Counted from the first letter of the stretch, positions 1-11,166 are shown. The stretch: DNA of 64,000 nt from Dipteris shenzhenensis (GCA_047967505.1 CM106540.1); one strand, 5' to 3'. Notes: generated by a model not told the origin, from the letters alone. Numbers and translations: made by a program.

Positions 1-900
1 ACCGTTGTGTTTCTCTCAACTTTCTTATTGAAGACAGATGGCTGTTGGTTCTTCCCACATTTCTAGAGGGTTTGGCTCAAGTGTGGTATGAGAAGCAGAC
101 CAAAGACATTCACCAAAGCTGGCCAAGGTTGACAGCAGCAATGATTCAGTATTTTGGCAAAGAAGAGGAGCCAGAGAATGTGTACCTGCAGGTGGCAAAC
201 TTGAAGCAGTCAGAAGGTGAGACAATGCGTTGATATGTGGATCAAGCGGCCATGCTCCTGGACTGTTTAATTGCCACACAAGAGGACAATGCCAGATTTT
301 GAGCTGGAATGACTCAGCATGTGCTGGGCTACCTTGTAGCAGGAGCAAGTGATGAATTCTGCCTCAAGCTTAAATGGGAGAATCCAGAAACTATGGTGCT
401 AGCACATGATATTGCTCAAAAGTTTGATTAAGTACAGTCTGACCCCACTTCAAAGAAGACGATTGTCCCTCCACAACCCCCTCAATTCTTGCAACAACCT
501 GGGGGGTCTAACTCAGGGGCATACCCCCACCCTTCATCAGGGATGTATCCACTGCCTCCACCTCAAATGTATGGTCCTCCCTTAGATGCTTACCCTCAAC
601 AAGGTATATACTCTCACCCTTTGCCTCGAAGATTTCACCAGCCTCGCCCACGAACCCCCCTCCTTTCTACTCCCTCAGCCCCTCCACCTAAAGAGGCCCC
701 CCCCTGCAATAGAAACCTGGAGTTAATGACCTAGCCAAGGCCCTGAATGATCTTTGGCTTGAGATGGTGGGCATCAGAAATCAAGCCAACTGCCCTCTAA
801 GAGACCGTGCTAATGTTGTATGCTACGAGTGCCACCAGAAGGGTCATTATCGCACAGAATGCCCCAATATTTCAAGGGTGAATCTTCTAAGTGAGTCTGG
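1..900 (+). pseudogene. Element C gag (capsid and zinc knuckle), 5' truncated
   Basis: The reading frame at the left edge carries a Retrotrans_gag-type segment with an aromatic 'VWYE' motif and a downstream tryptophan, as in plant Ty3 capsids. In-frame stops follow at about 231, 299 and 429. A Pro/Tyr/Gln-rich linker occupies about 470-720. A CCHC zinc knuckle (C-x2-C-x4-H-x4-C) lies at 821-862, in another frame from the capsid. In a working element Gag would form the virus-like particle in the cytoplasm and the knuckle would bind genomic RNA. The start is outside the window. Confidence 0.8.
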
Positions 901-1289
901 CACTGAGGATTCTGATGTAGAGATCTTTGACCTCGGGAAAAGAAGTCGTACCACCTCGGACCCCTCTCCAAACCGTGGACCGGGCTGCCCTAGGAAGAAG
1001 GTGTTCTTCTCAGAGCCCTCAGGTGCTGAAATGGCAGACCCACCAACAGAGAAGACTAAAAGATCCCATAGGAGTAAGTGGTCACCCTTGGATTTTCCCA
1101 TCGGTTTGGGGCAAGAAGACTACTCGGTCATTCAGGACCTTGCTCATCGTTCTTTGAGCATCACGCTCCCTCAACTAATAACATTAAGCCCTAAGGTGAG
1201 ACGTGAGCTGCAGCAAGGGCTCTCAACAAGGAGGAACAAGAAAAAGGGAAAGGTAAGAGAGGTATCTTCTATCTCTGAAGAAATTGATC

Positions 1290-1588
1290 GGCACCCACAC
1301 ACAGTCGATGTCATCATAGATAATTGCCATTTCAAAAATGTGTGTGTTGATGGGGGAGCTGCATGTAATATCATGGTGCCCCAAATCATGAAGGAATTGA
1401 ATTTGAAATATACAAGGCATTCCTCCACTCAAATTAAGGTAGCAGATGGTCAACGACTCGCCACCCTGGGAGTCATTGGGGATTTGCCCATCATTGTCAA
1501 TGGGTTGACCACCACTGTCAATTTCTATGTAGTGGACATTGAAGATATAGGCAGGAGTTACCCAGCCATACTTGGAGACCATGGTTGA
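1290..1588 (+). pseudogene. Element C aspartic protease domain
   Basis: This region continues the frame that contains the zinc knuckle. The catalytic loop reads V-D-G-G-A with the aspartate codon at 1349-1351. The D-G-G form instead of D-T/S-G is common in plant Ty3 elements. A flap-like hydrophobic stretch and a terminal 'AILGD' segment follow, resembling the ILG motif of retropepsins. A TGA at 1586-1588 ends the frame before RT. The role would be cleavage of Gag-Pol. Confidence 0.75.
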
Positions 1589-1619
1589 GAAAGAGTGATG
1601 CAGTCAGCTATTAGAAGAC

Positions 1620-3490
1620 AGGACACATGTCTTTTGGTGCTTCTAAGGAGAAGATCCTGGTGCAACCCATTGCCACGGAACCAGAAGAAGAAGAGGAGCA
1701 AGACAGTGATACTCTCTCATCCTTGGTGTTTGAATCAATGGAAGAATCAGACGGGGGGGAGGAATTCTTAGAGGAGGAAGTTTACATGATGGGGGTGTCT
1801 CCAACCTCGCCTTCTACAGAAAAGGTAACAGCTAGTCCTCAACAGCTTGAATCTATGCTTTCCCTAGACCTCACTCCAAGTGAGAAAGATGAATTCCTAG
1901 AAATGTTCAAAGATTTCCCTGACCTTTTTGCAACTAGCTACCACCACCTTCACCATGTGACTGCCACAGAGCACAAGATAGAGCTGAAGCCTGATGCAAA
2001 GCCTGTGGCTCAGAACTATCGGAGATTAGGGCACCTGTAGACCGATGCTTTGTGCTCGGAGTTGCAAAAGCTTGTAGAAGCTAGGTTTATTGTTCCGGTT
2101 CACAATACTGAATGGGTTTCACCAGTGGTAGTCACCCCAAAGAAAAACAACAAGTGGCAGGTCTGCATCGACTATAAGAAACTCAATGCAGCCACCAAGA
2201 GGGATCATCATCCTCTACCCTTTCAAGACCTCATTCTGTGAAGGTAAGTGGTCATGAGATGTATACTTTCTGTGATGGTTACTCTGGGTTTTATCAAATC
2301 AGAATTGTCGAAGAAGATGTGCTTAAAACCACATTTGCCACACCTTGGGGTACATTTGCATTCAAAGTAATGCCATTTGGCCTCACCAATGCTCCTGCTA
2401 CCTTTCAAAGATTTATGCAGATGGTGTTTGGTCCTTATTTTGGGGATTTCTTGGAGGTGTTTTTAGATGATTTCTGTATATTCTCATCACGTAAGGAGCA
2501 TGTCATGAAGGTTAGATTGGCCTTCCAAAGGTTCAATAATACAAACGGCAGTCTCAACCCTGAGAAATGCACCATTGGAGCCACTCAAGGGAGGTTATTG
2601 GGACATATTGTCTCATCCGAGGGTGTCAAGCTTGACCCCGAGAAGGTAGAAGCTATCCTCAAGCTCTCCCCACCAACAACCAAATGTCAGGTATGCTCAT
2701 TTGTCAATCTAGCAGGATACTATCGCCGCTTCATTGATCAATATGCTACTTTGACATGACCCATGACTATGCTATTATGAGATGGGGTTGATTTCTCTTG
2801 GGATGAGGATTGTGATCATGGGTTTGCACAAATCAAGAATGCTCTGGCTTCAGAACCCATTCTACGCAATCTAGATTGGTCAAATACTTTTTATATCAAT
2901 CCTGGGTTTGGTGAGCACACTTTGGCAGGTATTCTTCTCTAGCAAGGGGAGGATAGGTTCATGTATCCGGTTTGATTTGCTTCTCGAGAATTGCTCGACA
3001 CTGAGCGATGCTATTCAAAGGCTGACAAGCATGCCTTGTCTTTGGTGTTTTGCATTGAGAAATTTAAGCATTATGTGGCTGGAAAGTCCTTCATTATACT
3101 CACTAGCACTGGTCTTGCAAAGCAGGTTCTTCAATCACCAAATCCCATGGGCCGGATGGCCAAATGGTTGGCAGTTCTACAAAAATATGAATTTTCTTTT
3201 AAAATTGTAAAAGGGGGATGTTCCAACTTGAAGAATGCTTTGATTGATTTAGAGGAGTGCCTTGATGTAACCCTTATAGCAGCCATAGAAGTTGGGGATC
3301 CATCGTATGGTGGTATTTATAGGTTTCTGACTGCTTTCTCCTTTCCTCCAGAAAGTACTAGCTATGAGAGAAAGAAGATCCACAGAGATAGTAGGCGCTA
3401 CACCCTCCTTGATGGGGTGTTGTACTGTCAAGGCATGGATGGGGTACTAAGACGGGCCATTGATGCAGATGAAGTGCCTAAGGTATTGAA
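1620..3490 (+). pseudogene. Element C reverse transcriptase and RNase H
   Basis: An acidic linker (1627-1900) leads into RT. RT motifs seen in order are 'WVSPVV', 'VCIDY..LN.AT', 'PLPF', 'DGYSGFYQI', 'MPFGLTNAPATFQ' and the polymerase box F-L-D-D near 2464. A TAG at 2038 and a frameshift near 2240 break the domain. The connection domain ends in 'GYYRRFI', followed by stops. The RNase H segment (about 2880-3250) has 'FYINPGF' where the first catalytic aspartate is expected, so that aspartate is replaced by asparagine. Downstream 'KADKHALSLV' and 'FKHYV' keep the RNase H pattern. Several frame changes occur. Confidence 0.85.
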
Positions 3491-3492
3491 GC

Positions 3493-4560
3493 ATTAATTA
3501 TCATGATGGATTTTGTGGAGGCCACTATGCCAGTGACTATACAGCTAAGAACATTTTACATGCTGGATACTATTGGCCGACCTTATTCAAGGATGTCACT
3601 TTGTATTGTAAAACCTGTGAACCATGCCAATGCTTTGGTAGGAAGGATTTGCATCTTGGGCAACATCACCCAGTGATGTCCATCCATCCGTTTCAAAAGT
3701 GGGGAATAGATTTTGTCGGGCCCTTGCCCATGATTGGCCATAAAAAGAAGTATCTTTTGGTAGCCACTTAGTATGTCACTAAGTGGGCTAAAGCTATCGC
3801 CCTCCCCGATGCAATGGTAAGGCAGTTTCAAATTTCATATTTGAATGTATGTGCAGAAGGTTTGGGACACCCATGGAGATTGTCTCTGACCATGGGAGTC
3901 CATTCTTAAATGAAGCAGTGGAGTTACTCATGGATCGCATGGGTATTGATCATCACACTTCTAGTATCTATTATCTGGCATCCATGGGTCAAACAGAGCG
4001 GATCAATGGCCTTCTTTGTAAAACCATGGGAAAAATGGCCACAGGGAATATGAGCGAGTGGGATCAGAAGGTCACTGAAGCCATGTGGGCTTACAACATC
4101 ACTCATAAAACATCTACAGGTCGCACTCCTTTTGAGTTGGTGTATGGTATTGAGGCAGTTTTACCACTAGAGATAGAGATTCCGGCCTTGAGATTTTAGC
4201 ACAGGGACAGAGGATGACAGAAGATGAACATGTAGAGGCCAGATTGGTACAACTTGACAAGTTAGATGAAACCTGATGCCTTGCACTACACCAAACAGAG
4301 ATCCAAAAGAATCGATAAAAGGCCCGCTTAGATGCTAAGATTCGCAAGGGATGGGAAAGACACTTTGCTAAGGGGGATGTTGTGCTATGCTTTGATAACA
4401 GATTGGACCACCAAATGGATAAGAAGTTTCTACCACTGTGGATTGGTCCATAGAAAGTCATCAAGGAACGTAGCAATGGGTCTGTACAAGTTCAGGAGCT
4501 GCATGAGCCATATGGCAAGAAGGTGATCAACAAGCGTTACCTCAAGCCTTTCTTTGTGCG
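3493..4560 (+). pseudogene. Element C integrase
   Basis: The N-terminal HHCC zinc-binding region is visible at 3493-3640 ('GGHY', then 'C..C..C'). The catalytic core has D in 'WGIDFVGP' (codon 3709-3711), D in 'SDHGSPF' (3888-3890) and E in 'GQTERING' (3996-3998). The spacing of the last two is exactly D-x35-E. A GPY/F-type C-terminal module follows at 4330-4560 in shifted frames, ending in 'RYLKPFF'. No chromodomain is seen. Stops at 3496, 3769 and 4197 and frameshifts after 4200 inactivate it. In an active element it would join the linear cDNA to host DNA in the nucleus. Confidence 0.88.
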
Positions 4561-4600
4561 TGATGGACCCAGGCATGGAAATGCTATGCATTCCCTGCCT

Positions 4601-4611
4601 AGGGGGGGGAA
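4601..4611 (+). other. Element C polypurine tract
   Basis: A run of A, eight G and two A lies just inside the presumed 3' LTR start. This is where plus-strand DNA synthesis is primed in LTR elements. Its position directly after the integrase end supports the LTR call. Confidence 0.65.
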
Positions 4612-5260
4612 CTATTATGGATAAAATTGTCTAAGGAAAAAGGCATTAATATGTGTGTGTGTTTGTATGTGTGGCAATAGTATAATAAAATATGGTGTGC
4701 ATAGGGCCCAGGGTTGAGGTGGCAGGGCATGACCATGTGCCACTCTTCCACGTAAGAGGAGCCATAAGGTGTGTTGTACATAATCCATGGTAGTAATATT
4801 ATAAAATGTAAGGTGGCATAGCTCCTCCATGTGCCACCCCTCCACCTAGGCTGCATTTAGTGAGATATGGCTCAAAGTCTATGGGAGAAGTAATATAAAA
4901 TAGGTGGAGATGGATAGTATATTGGGTTATTCCCTCCATATAGGATAGGCCCATGTGGGGGAGGTATAGAAGGTCCAAGAGAGCAAGTTAAATAATGGGG
5001 AAAGTAGGATGAGGTGGCAAGATTCCTTGTGCCAACCCTCCACTTGTCCTCCTAGAGATTTGAACATATTATAAAATTGGGAAGAGACCAAGGAAGTATC
5101 ATAGACTTGAGATATGGGGCTTGATTTATGAGGAAAATTGAGGCAAAGGGTTATTGCACACAATTGAGAGTGCGTAACCACCTAGCCCACATGGGAGACT
5201 TTTCCACACACACCATGCATGTGGGAGGATGCATTAATTGGGAGAGACCCCCTCTTTTGG

Positions 5261-5270
5261 CTATAAAAGG
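5261..5270 (+). promoter_or_regulatory. TATA box of element C LTR
   Basis: CTATAAAAGG matches a strong plant TATA box. It lies about 95 bases before an AATAAA signal, as expected for the U3/R boundary of an LTR. Confidence 0.55.
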
Positions 5271-5355
5271 AGGGGCTATTACTTGATGAGACATGCTCAT
5301 TCTTGTAAATCCACTTAGCTAGTACTTTGATATTTCCCTCTCATCCTTTCTTTCA

Positions 5356-5361
5356 AATAAA
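5356..5361 (+). terminator. Poly(A) signal of element C LTR
   Basis: AATAAA lies downstream of the LTR TATA box and is followed by a C/T-rich region. This is the usual arrangement at the R/U5 boundary. Confidence 0.45.
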
Positions 5362-8269
5362 GTATGGTCCGCTTCCCTTGATGTTTCCATCTTTACATTC
5401 CTCCTCCTATCATGTACATGCTTCTCTTCCCCCTCTCCCTTTCCCCTTGTGTCATAGTCTCCCTCTTCATTCCCTCCCCTTCTAATTCCTTTTCCCCTCC
5501 CATGATAACGTTTCGCTCTCACGATCTCCTTTCCTCTATGGCCCTTGAGCGTCGCCATGCTTAGCCTCTAGCTTTTGGTCTTGATTTCTTTTCCGGCTAA
5601 TACTACCACCACCACCTTCACTCTTTCTCGATATTTGAATGGTGTTATCATGGGCATTCTTCATTTGTGCTATCTCCTTCTACTTCCTCTTGGGAGAGCA
5701 TCTTTATGAACTCTTAATGTGTGAAATAATTGGTTGTGGTAATTTTATTTTGTTTTCTACATCATACCCCATGTGCTTCTTTGTTTTCTTTGACCTTGAT
5801 TTCCAGAATACTATGACTGTCTCTGTGAAAAGTCTTGAAATTGCATCATGGTTTGGGACCCATTCCTTTTTCAGACAACTACTATACAATGTACTGTTAT
5901 CTTGGTTCTTCTTCCTACCCCTTGGCTCATACCATACCACTGTAAATGTTGTATCTCTCCCCTGGTCATCCATGCTCATGTCAACTACTTTCGCAACCCA
6001 AAACTTCACGTTCTCATGTTCATCATCCGATGGTCGAACTACAACAAAACAATGGACGTCTATGTCTATTTGTGGCATAAACTCTCTCTTCTTGGGTTCG
6101 GGGTCCACAATATGGATGTGGGAGCAGCGATTCAAACTCCTTTTCAAAGAGACCACATGCTGCATGCAAGTCATTACCAACATTTGGCCAAAATAAAGGT
6201 CGTTCTGCCTTAATATCATCTTCGTGCATTTTTGCAATGTCCTTTATCAATTGGTAGGTCTTGCTAATTACAATAGTAGTATGTTCCTTCCAAGAGGGCT
6301 TCCAATCAGGAAATCTCCGGAGCATTTCCTCTTTGTATGTAATAAAGCTTTTAAGCCTTCTATTTCACCTTTAGATTTCTCACTGAATTCTTTTATAGGA
6401 GCCCATGTTGGATGCATTTCTTTGCTCGGGATTGAAGTTAAGAGAGAGTAAGGTTCTTCAAGTTCCCATTTTGTATCAAGAGAATAGTGTTGCCATTGCA
6501 TCACTGGTTTTTCATCCTTTAAGAAAAAGCAAAAATAGTGTGGAGTGCTATGACCTATCAGGGCATCACCACATTTTCGTATGAATGGTAGAATAAAGCT
6601 CTTCCAATCATACATCCTCTCAACCATTGAGCATATTGTTCCTTATTTACGGCCACCAACTTGCCTCCCACATTTTCTTATTAGGTCATCCATCGTCTCC
6701 ATGTCCTTGTGTTTTAGTTCTCTTGAAATCATGCTAAATACCTGATCGATATCCTCATGTGTGTGCCCAACCAACAAAAACCCAACTTCAATCTCATTGA
6801 AGATTCTATGAGCGATTAGCATTGAGCAAAATGCAAAGAGGAGTACATTCTTATTCTCTCATCTGCAATTGTCTACTTGTACTCTCAAAGTTGCTGGTAG
6901 GTGACCTTTTTCTGCATGTACATTGTGAATTGCCTTCATAACGGATGTTACAACTTGATTGCTATGATCATGTAGATGCAAGGAATCAATCAATATGTCT
7001 GCAAAAAACTTAAATCTGTGCACTAACACTCCACATAGGTGTGTCTTTGAAAAGTATTTTCTTTGTAGCTTAGGTGGAGTGTTAATGAATCGAGGTAATA
7101 TTGTTGTATTTTGATCCATACCATCTACAATAACGCACATGTACTCATTTGGGTGAGAAATAGCTTGCTCCTTCCAAAATGCATATTTTATTCTAGAACG
7201 TCGAACAAGTCCATGATGAAATTCTCTCTTTTTTTTGTAAGCTTCTTTTTGTTCTGGAGATGTTGCACTCTCAAGTGCTCGCTTTAGATCATCACAGTTG
7301 TTGCACTTTGACATTTTTTGCCTCTTTGGGATTTTAACATGTCCAAAGCTTTTTTTCCAAAGAGTATACAAAGTATGAAAAGATGCCGGTGCATGCCCTC
7401 TTTGCCTTTGTGTTTCTCCAATAGAGTTAAATACTTCTTTTTTGGTCAAACCTATTGGAAGATGCATTTTTGATAGATGGGGTTGCGGTAAAGCATTTTC
7501 ATAAATGTAATCTTTCAAATTGCTATTGCCACAACTGTTGAGGCTCTTGTTTTGGGCCTTCCTATGTTACCATGAATGTTAAATTTAACTCCATACTTTG
7601 CTTTATTAGCCAAATTCCAATATGTGCCATGTGATAATCCTGTAATAATGCGATATGCATTATTGCAAATACTTTTTCCATTTATAAGAGGCCTTATTTG
7701 TTGTCCTGAACTTTGCCTTCTCTTATCATTTACAAGAAAGCAAGACAATCTCGTGAGTAGGCATTCATTTCTTCTGCTTCCTTTCCTTTGCCAGACATGT
7801 TCTCTACAACCCTTGATGTCATGTAAGTTAATGGATCGCATACATATATGCTTACAGCATGTAGATCGCATTGCTTTTAGCATAACATCTTCATTCATTA
7901 CTCTTATTCTCTTTGGTTACTTTTCTGGATCTGCCTGGACTCGTTGTCGTTTCATGCATCTATATGTCCGTTTTGGGACCTTTTGTACGTTCTTATTTGG
8001 ATTTGTGTAGTTCTCCTTGTAAGATTTATTTGTCACGTTGTTTTCATGAGATGTTGCATCCTTGATCTTATCACTTTGACAGTAAAATACTGAATTTCCT
8101 TTGTTGATTTCATCCTTGCATTTGATACATTCGTTAAACCATTTGTAACATTAACTATTTCACAATCAAAGTCAAATACCGAATAGTCCTTTGTTGATCT
8201 CATCCCTACTTTTGATACAATTGTAGAACCACTTGTCACAATGGCATTAGAGTGTCCAGAATGATCTTT

Positions 8270-8694
8270 AAACTTACCTATTCCTGAGAGAACATCACTC
8301 ATTGATGCACTTTCTATGGATTTCATAACTCCATAGTTAGTGGTGATAGAGTGTCTAGAATGATCTTCAAACTCATCTATTCGTGAGAGAACATCACTCA
8401 TTGATGCACTTTCTATGGATTTCATAACTCCATAGTCTTGAAACTCCTCTACTCCAGAGAGAACATCACTCATTATACTATCGTGCATGATTTCCATAAT
8501 TCCATAGTTACTTGGTTTGACTCCAAGAACTTTATCAATATCCATGAAGCCATCCATGCTTGAAAATATATCACTTTTGACATCTTTGCCCAAGTTCTCA
8601 ATGTGCATGAACTCATCCACCCCAGATAAGGCATCACTTGTGAAATCTTTTTCTTTCTCAGTACCAATGAACTCATTGACTTCTGATAAGACGT
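8270..8694 (-). repeat. Six acidic peptide repeats in the DDE-like gene
   Basis: On the minus strand the translation repeats a 10-11 residue motif of the form [ST]-D-x-[LF]-S-x-[VIM]-x-[EGK]-F six times (near 8690, 8640, 8570, 8475, 8400 and 8295). 'VMKSIESAS' occurs twice in the last units. The spacing varies from about 50 to 110 bases. It looks like a low-affinity multivalent binding region. No family is recognised. Confidence 0.65.
8691..8694. other. Left target-site copy (ACGT) of element B
   Basis: ACGT directly precedes the TG of the 5' LTR of B and also directly follows the CA of its 3' LTR (32497-32500). Removing B and one ACGT copy restores an in-frame peptide repeat of the interrupted gene. 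That supports a 4-bp duplication, although 5 bp is more usual. Confidence 0.7.
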
Positions 8695-10482
8695 TGTGTG
8701 GATAAAAAATGTAAATATCTTTTCCACTTATTGCATGCTGATGGATAGGTGCATAGCTATGTACATAGCTAGTTGATGGAGGTAATGGGCTATGGATACT
8801 CTCATAAAGACTCTACATAGATGTACAGATGGTAGATACTTCTACAAGGACTTCTAGGAAATGATGAAATGCAATGTGGTTGTACCAGATTTCCAGAGCA
8901 AGGGTGTCCAGTGTGTGGTCAAATGGAATGTTTTTAGGGTCATGTAAAGTCAAGTTATGAAGGGTGTTTTTATGTTTTCTTGAGTCAATGTGCACTTGCA
9001 TGTTACAGGAATTTGATATGTTATGGTGTCCATGTCAAGGGGCTTTTCATGTGTGTGGGGCGGGGGTGCACGCAAGCTTTAATGTGCATGCTATGTGTGT
9101 GGGAATTGTGTGACTAAAGGTCCAAAATGTGCATTTAACGTGATTTGGGGGAAATGTCTTGAGAGTGGTAAAATGTCACTGATGAGGTGGCAAATTAGGC
9201 TGAGGTGGCTGGACTGATTAGGAAGGCATCCTGCTCATGCAAAGGTGGCTACGTGATGGATGAAGGGATGCTTCTAGTCGACGAGCTAGACGTAGATGAA
9301 GGTGATAGCTTGCAGGAGAATTTGGGAAGGAGTTTGTGGGCACACGAAGGATGATCACGTAAAGAATCGGGAGGACCGAAGAAGGAAAGAGGAGGTGGCA
9401 GAGGGGATTCTGGAAGAGGGATGCTATGGCGAGCTGAGAGGGAGGATACTAGGGGGGAGAGAGGAAGGCCATCTAGAAGGATGCTAGAGAGGGGGGGCTG
9501 TAGCAACGGCTATCGGGAGCTTTCAAATGGGAGATGGTCTCAACCATAGAGGCTTGGATCAATACCTTGGATATAAGAGGGCCATGAGTTGGTATGCTTT
9601 GTGAGGGAAACTTGTTTTCTAGGGAATAGGAAGGCTATGGAAGGTGAGCTTAGCTCGATAGGAGCTCTAAGGCGAGTGGACAACAACCAATACCAAGGTG
9701 CATAAGCTCGAGGAGGTTCTCATAAGAGGGAGAACCAGGTAATGGAGGAAGGAGCATTGTGAGCTTGCCGGAGGGCCACATGAAGAAGAGACTCGTGAGC
9801 GAGGAAGGACTATTGTTGCTGGGTGGAGGGTGTGAAAAAGGGTCGAGGGGTGGCTGCCGATATGGAAGGAGGGACCTCGTAGTAGAAGGGAGCAAGAACC
9901 AGAACTAGAGCAGCTTGCAGGAGAGCCTGGAGTGAGGTTTTTGAGCAGAGAGTGCTGGACTTGCAGTGTGGAGGCTGTGGACAGCAAGCACTTGGCAGGG
10001 AGAGCAATTCCATCACAGGAAGTTGCTGAAATTTGCTGCTCTTGGGTGTCAGGTAAGGTGAACAGTGAGATTTCGCTGAAAACAGGTGCCAGAAGTGAGA
10101 AAAGTGCTGGAGGGAGGTAGAGGAATTAGGAAGCAGAGTTGAAATAGAGCCAGGAAGTATAAAACAGCAGGGCGACCTAAATTTTTGCCAGGTAGGTGGC
10201 TGAATTTCGCATGTTGGTGCAACAGGAAGCAGGGCAACTTCATGAAGAGAATCCTTGGTCAGTAGCAGGCATGGGAATTGCAGGAAAAAGTGAAATCGAT
10301 TTCAGATTTGCTGTTTCTTGCTGCCTGTTGTTTGGATTTGTTGGAATATGATGTCTGGAAGGAGAAAAAATGCAAAAAACAGGAGTTTTTGTCTGAATTT
10401 TATCAGGAAAAGTATGTGGCTACTATGTCCTGAGAAGATAGGAGTTGTAGAAGTGAGTTAGCCTCAAGAGGATTGCTAAAAT

Positions 10483-10490
10483 CTATAAAA
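10483..10490 (+). promoter_or_regulatory. Possible TATA box in element B 5' LTR
   Basis: CTATAAAA lies about 680 bases before AATAAA. The 3' LTR copy has changed to CTGTAAAA, so if this is the promoter only the 5' copy keeps it. Confidence 0.35.
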
Positions 10491-10501
10491 ACAGACCTGA
10501 T

Positions 10502-10741
10502 TTGTTGTGTGATAGTTGTGGGCATCAGGGAGAGATGTTTTATAGGTTTTTTTGCAGAGCAGTAGCAGGAAAGGAAGGAGTTTGGTGGGCTGTCCAAATC
10601 TCCAACAAAGAGATGTTTCTAGTCTTTGAGATGAGCATGGATATGGAAGCAATAATAGTACCAAGAGACTCTCAATACGTGATGGTTAGAAACTCCGTCA
10701 CAGAGGACAGGTGGATACTAATTTTACAGATCACAGACTAA
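10502..10741 (+). pseudogene. LTR-encoded reading frame, upstream part (5' LTR copy)
   Basis: An open stretch of about 79 codons ends at TAA 10739-10741. It has no recognised domain. Its last 40 codons (10623-10744) are identical base for base to the 3' LTR copy (31613-31734), while flanking LTR sequence differs at several percent. The frame is the same as that of the downstream segment at 10925, with two more stops between them (about 10827 and 10901). It may be the remnant of one longer gene carried in the LTR, or chance. The first 30 residues differ between copies because of an indel. Confidence 0.3.
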
Positions 10742-10924
10742 GCAGTAGGACTAGAGTTTCCTTGCAGCAAATGGCCCAGAGTTTTATTTTATGCCATAGA
10801 CCTGATACCAAAGCACGAGTTCTACTAAGGCAGTGTGACTGTAGATAGGGTTTTTTTGTTAGTAAACAGGAAGCTGAGAGTTAAAGACATTTTGTATATA
10901 TTGTTCTGAGTTGAGAAATCTGCA

Positions 10925-11152
10925 ATGTACCTTGTTATAGACATAGATTCAGACATACAGGTTATAGTCTTTGATTGGGTTTTTGAATATGAGGTTATAT
11001 TTGATGTTAGAGATAGAGATATGTGGTACCTCATATTGAATGTAAATGAAGATGAGTGGAATGATATAGAGATGCCTAGTGACAGTGATTTGCCAGAAGA
11101 TATTTACTAGTTTTGTTTATGTACGGATGAGGAGCTTGATGATGCCATGTAA
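10925..11152 (+). pseudogene. LTR-encoded acidic ORF, 5' LTR copy with one stop
   Basis: The frame starts at ATG 10925 and ends at TAA 11150-11152, but a TAG at 11108-11110 interrupts it where the 3' LTR copy has TGG. The predicted peptide is 75 residues, hydrophobic at the start and then strongly acidic, with no recognised family. It sits between a TATA-like site and AATAAA, so it would lie in the R region of the LTR. Of ten differences from the other copy, eight are at third codon positions. Confidence 0.4.
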
Positions 11153-11166
11153 ATAGACAGAAAGAA

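Larger units (their letters stand above)
1..5570 (+). mobile_element. Element C: Ty3/gypsy LTR retrotransposon, 5' part outside window
   Basis: The order gag - aspartic protease - reverse transcriptase - RNase H - integrase - polypurine tract - LTR is the Ty3/gypsy (Metaviridae) order. The 5' LTR, leader and start of gag lie before position 1. Every domain is broken by stops or frameshifts, so this is a dead copy. No chromodomain follows the integrase, which points to a non-chromovirus lineage. The outer edge of the 3' LTR cannot be fixed without the 5' LTR, so the right boundary of 5570 is approximate (plausible range 5540-5640). Confidence 0.85.
4613..5570 (+). repeat. Element C 3' LTR (approximate edges)
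   Basis: About 0.95 kb of non-coding sequence follows the polypurine tract and contains a TATA box and a poly(A) signal in the expected order. The edges are estimates because the partner LTR lies outside the window and I found no target duplication. The right end is a C/T-rich segment. No gene is seen here. Confidence 0.6.
5704..8694 (-). pseudogene. DDE-transposase-like gene (DUF7869-like, BAH-like tail), main part split off by element B
   Basis: Read on the minus strand from 8694 down, the segments are: six acidic peptide repeats (8694-8270); a Cys/His and basic region (about 7900-7750); a helix-turn-helix-like 'NAYRIITGLSHGTY' segment; 'CNNCDDLK'; and a core with 'IVDGMDQN' (about 7125), 'VQVDNCR' (about 6865) then an in-frame TGA and 'ENKN', and 'GHTHEDIDQ' (about 6760). 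This is the pattern I know from eukaryotic proteins carrying the domain labelled DUF7869, which has the look of an RNase H-fold DDE transposase. The C-terminus (6200-5710) has 'KFWVAKVVDM...VVWYEP', a BAH/chromatin-reader-like fold. Frameshifts lie near 7515, 6640, 6320 and 6235. The missing N-terminus is at 32497-33211, beyond element B. Family name from memory; function inferred. The 130 bases between this gene and element C show nothing. Confidence 0.75.

Noticed and set aside
5639-6213. Plus-strand frames of 185 and 121 codons
   Set aside because: They are antisense to the conserved minus-strand DDE-like gene, whose motifs are far clearer.
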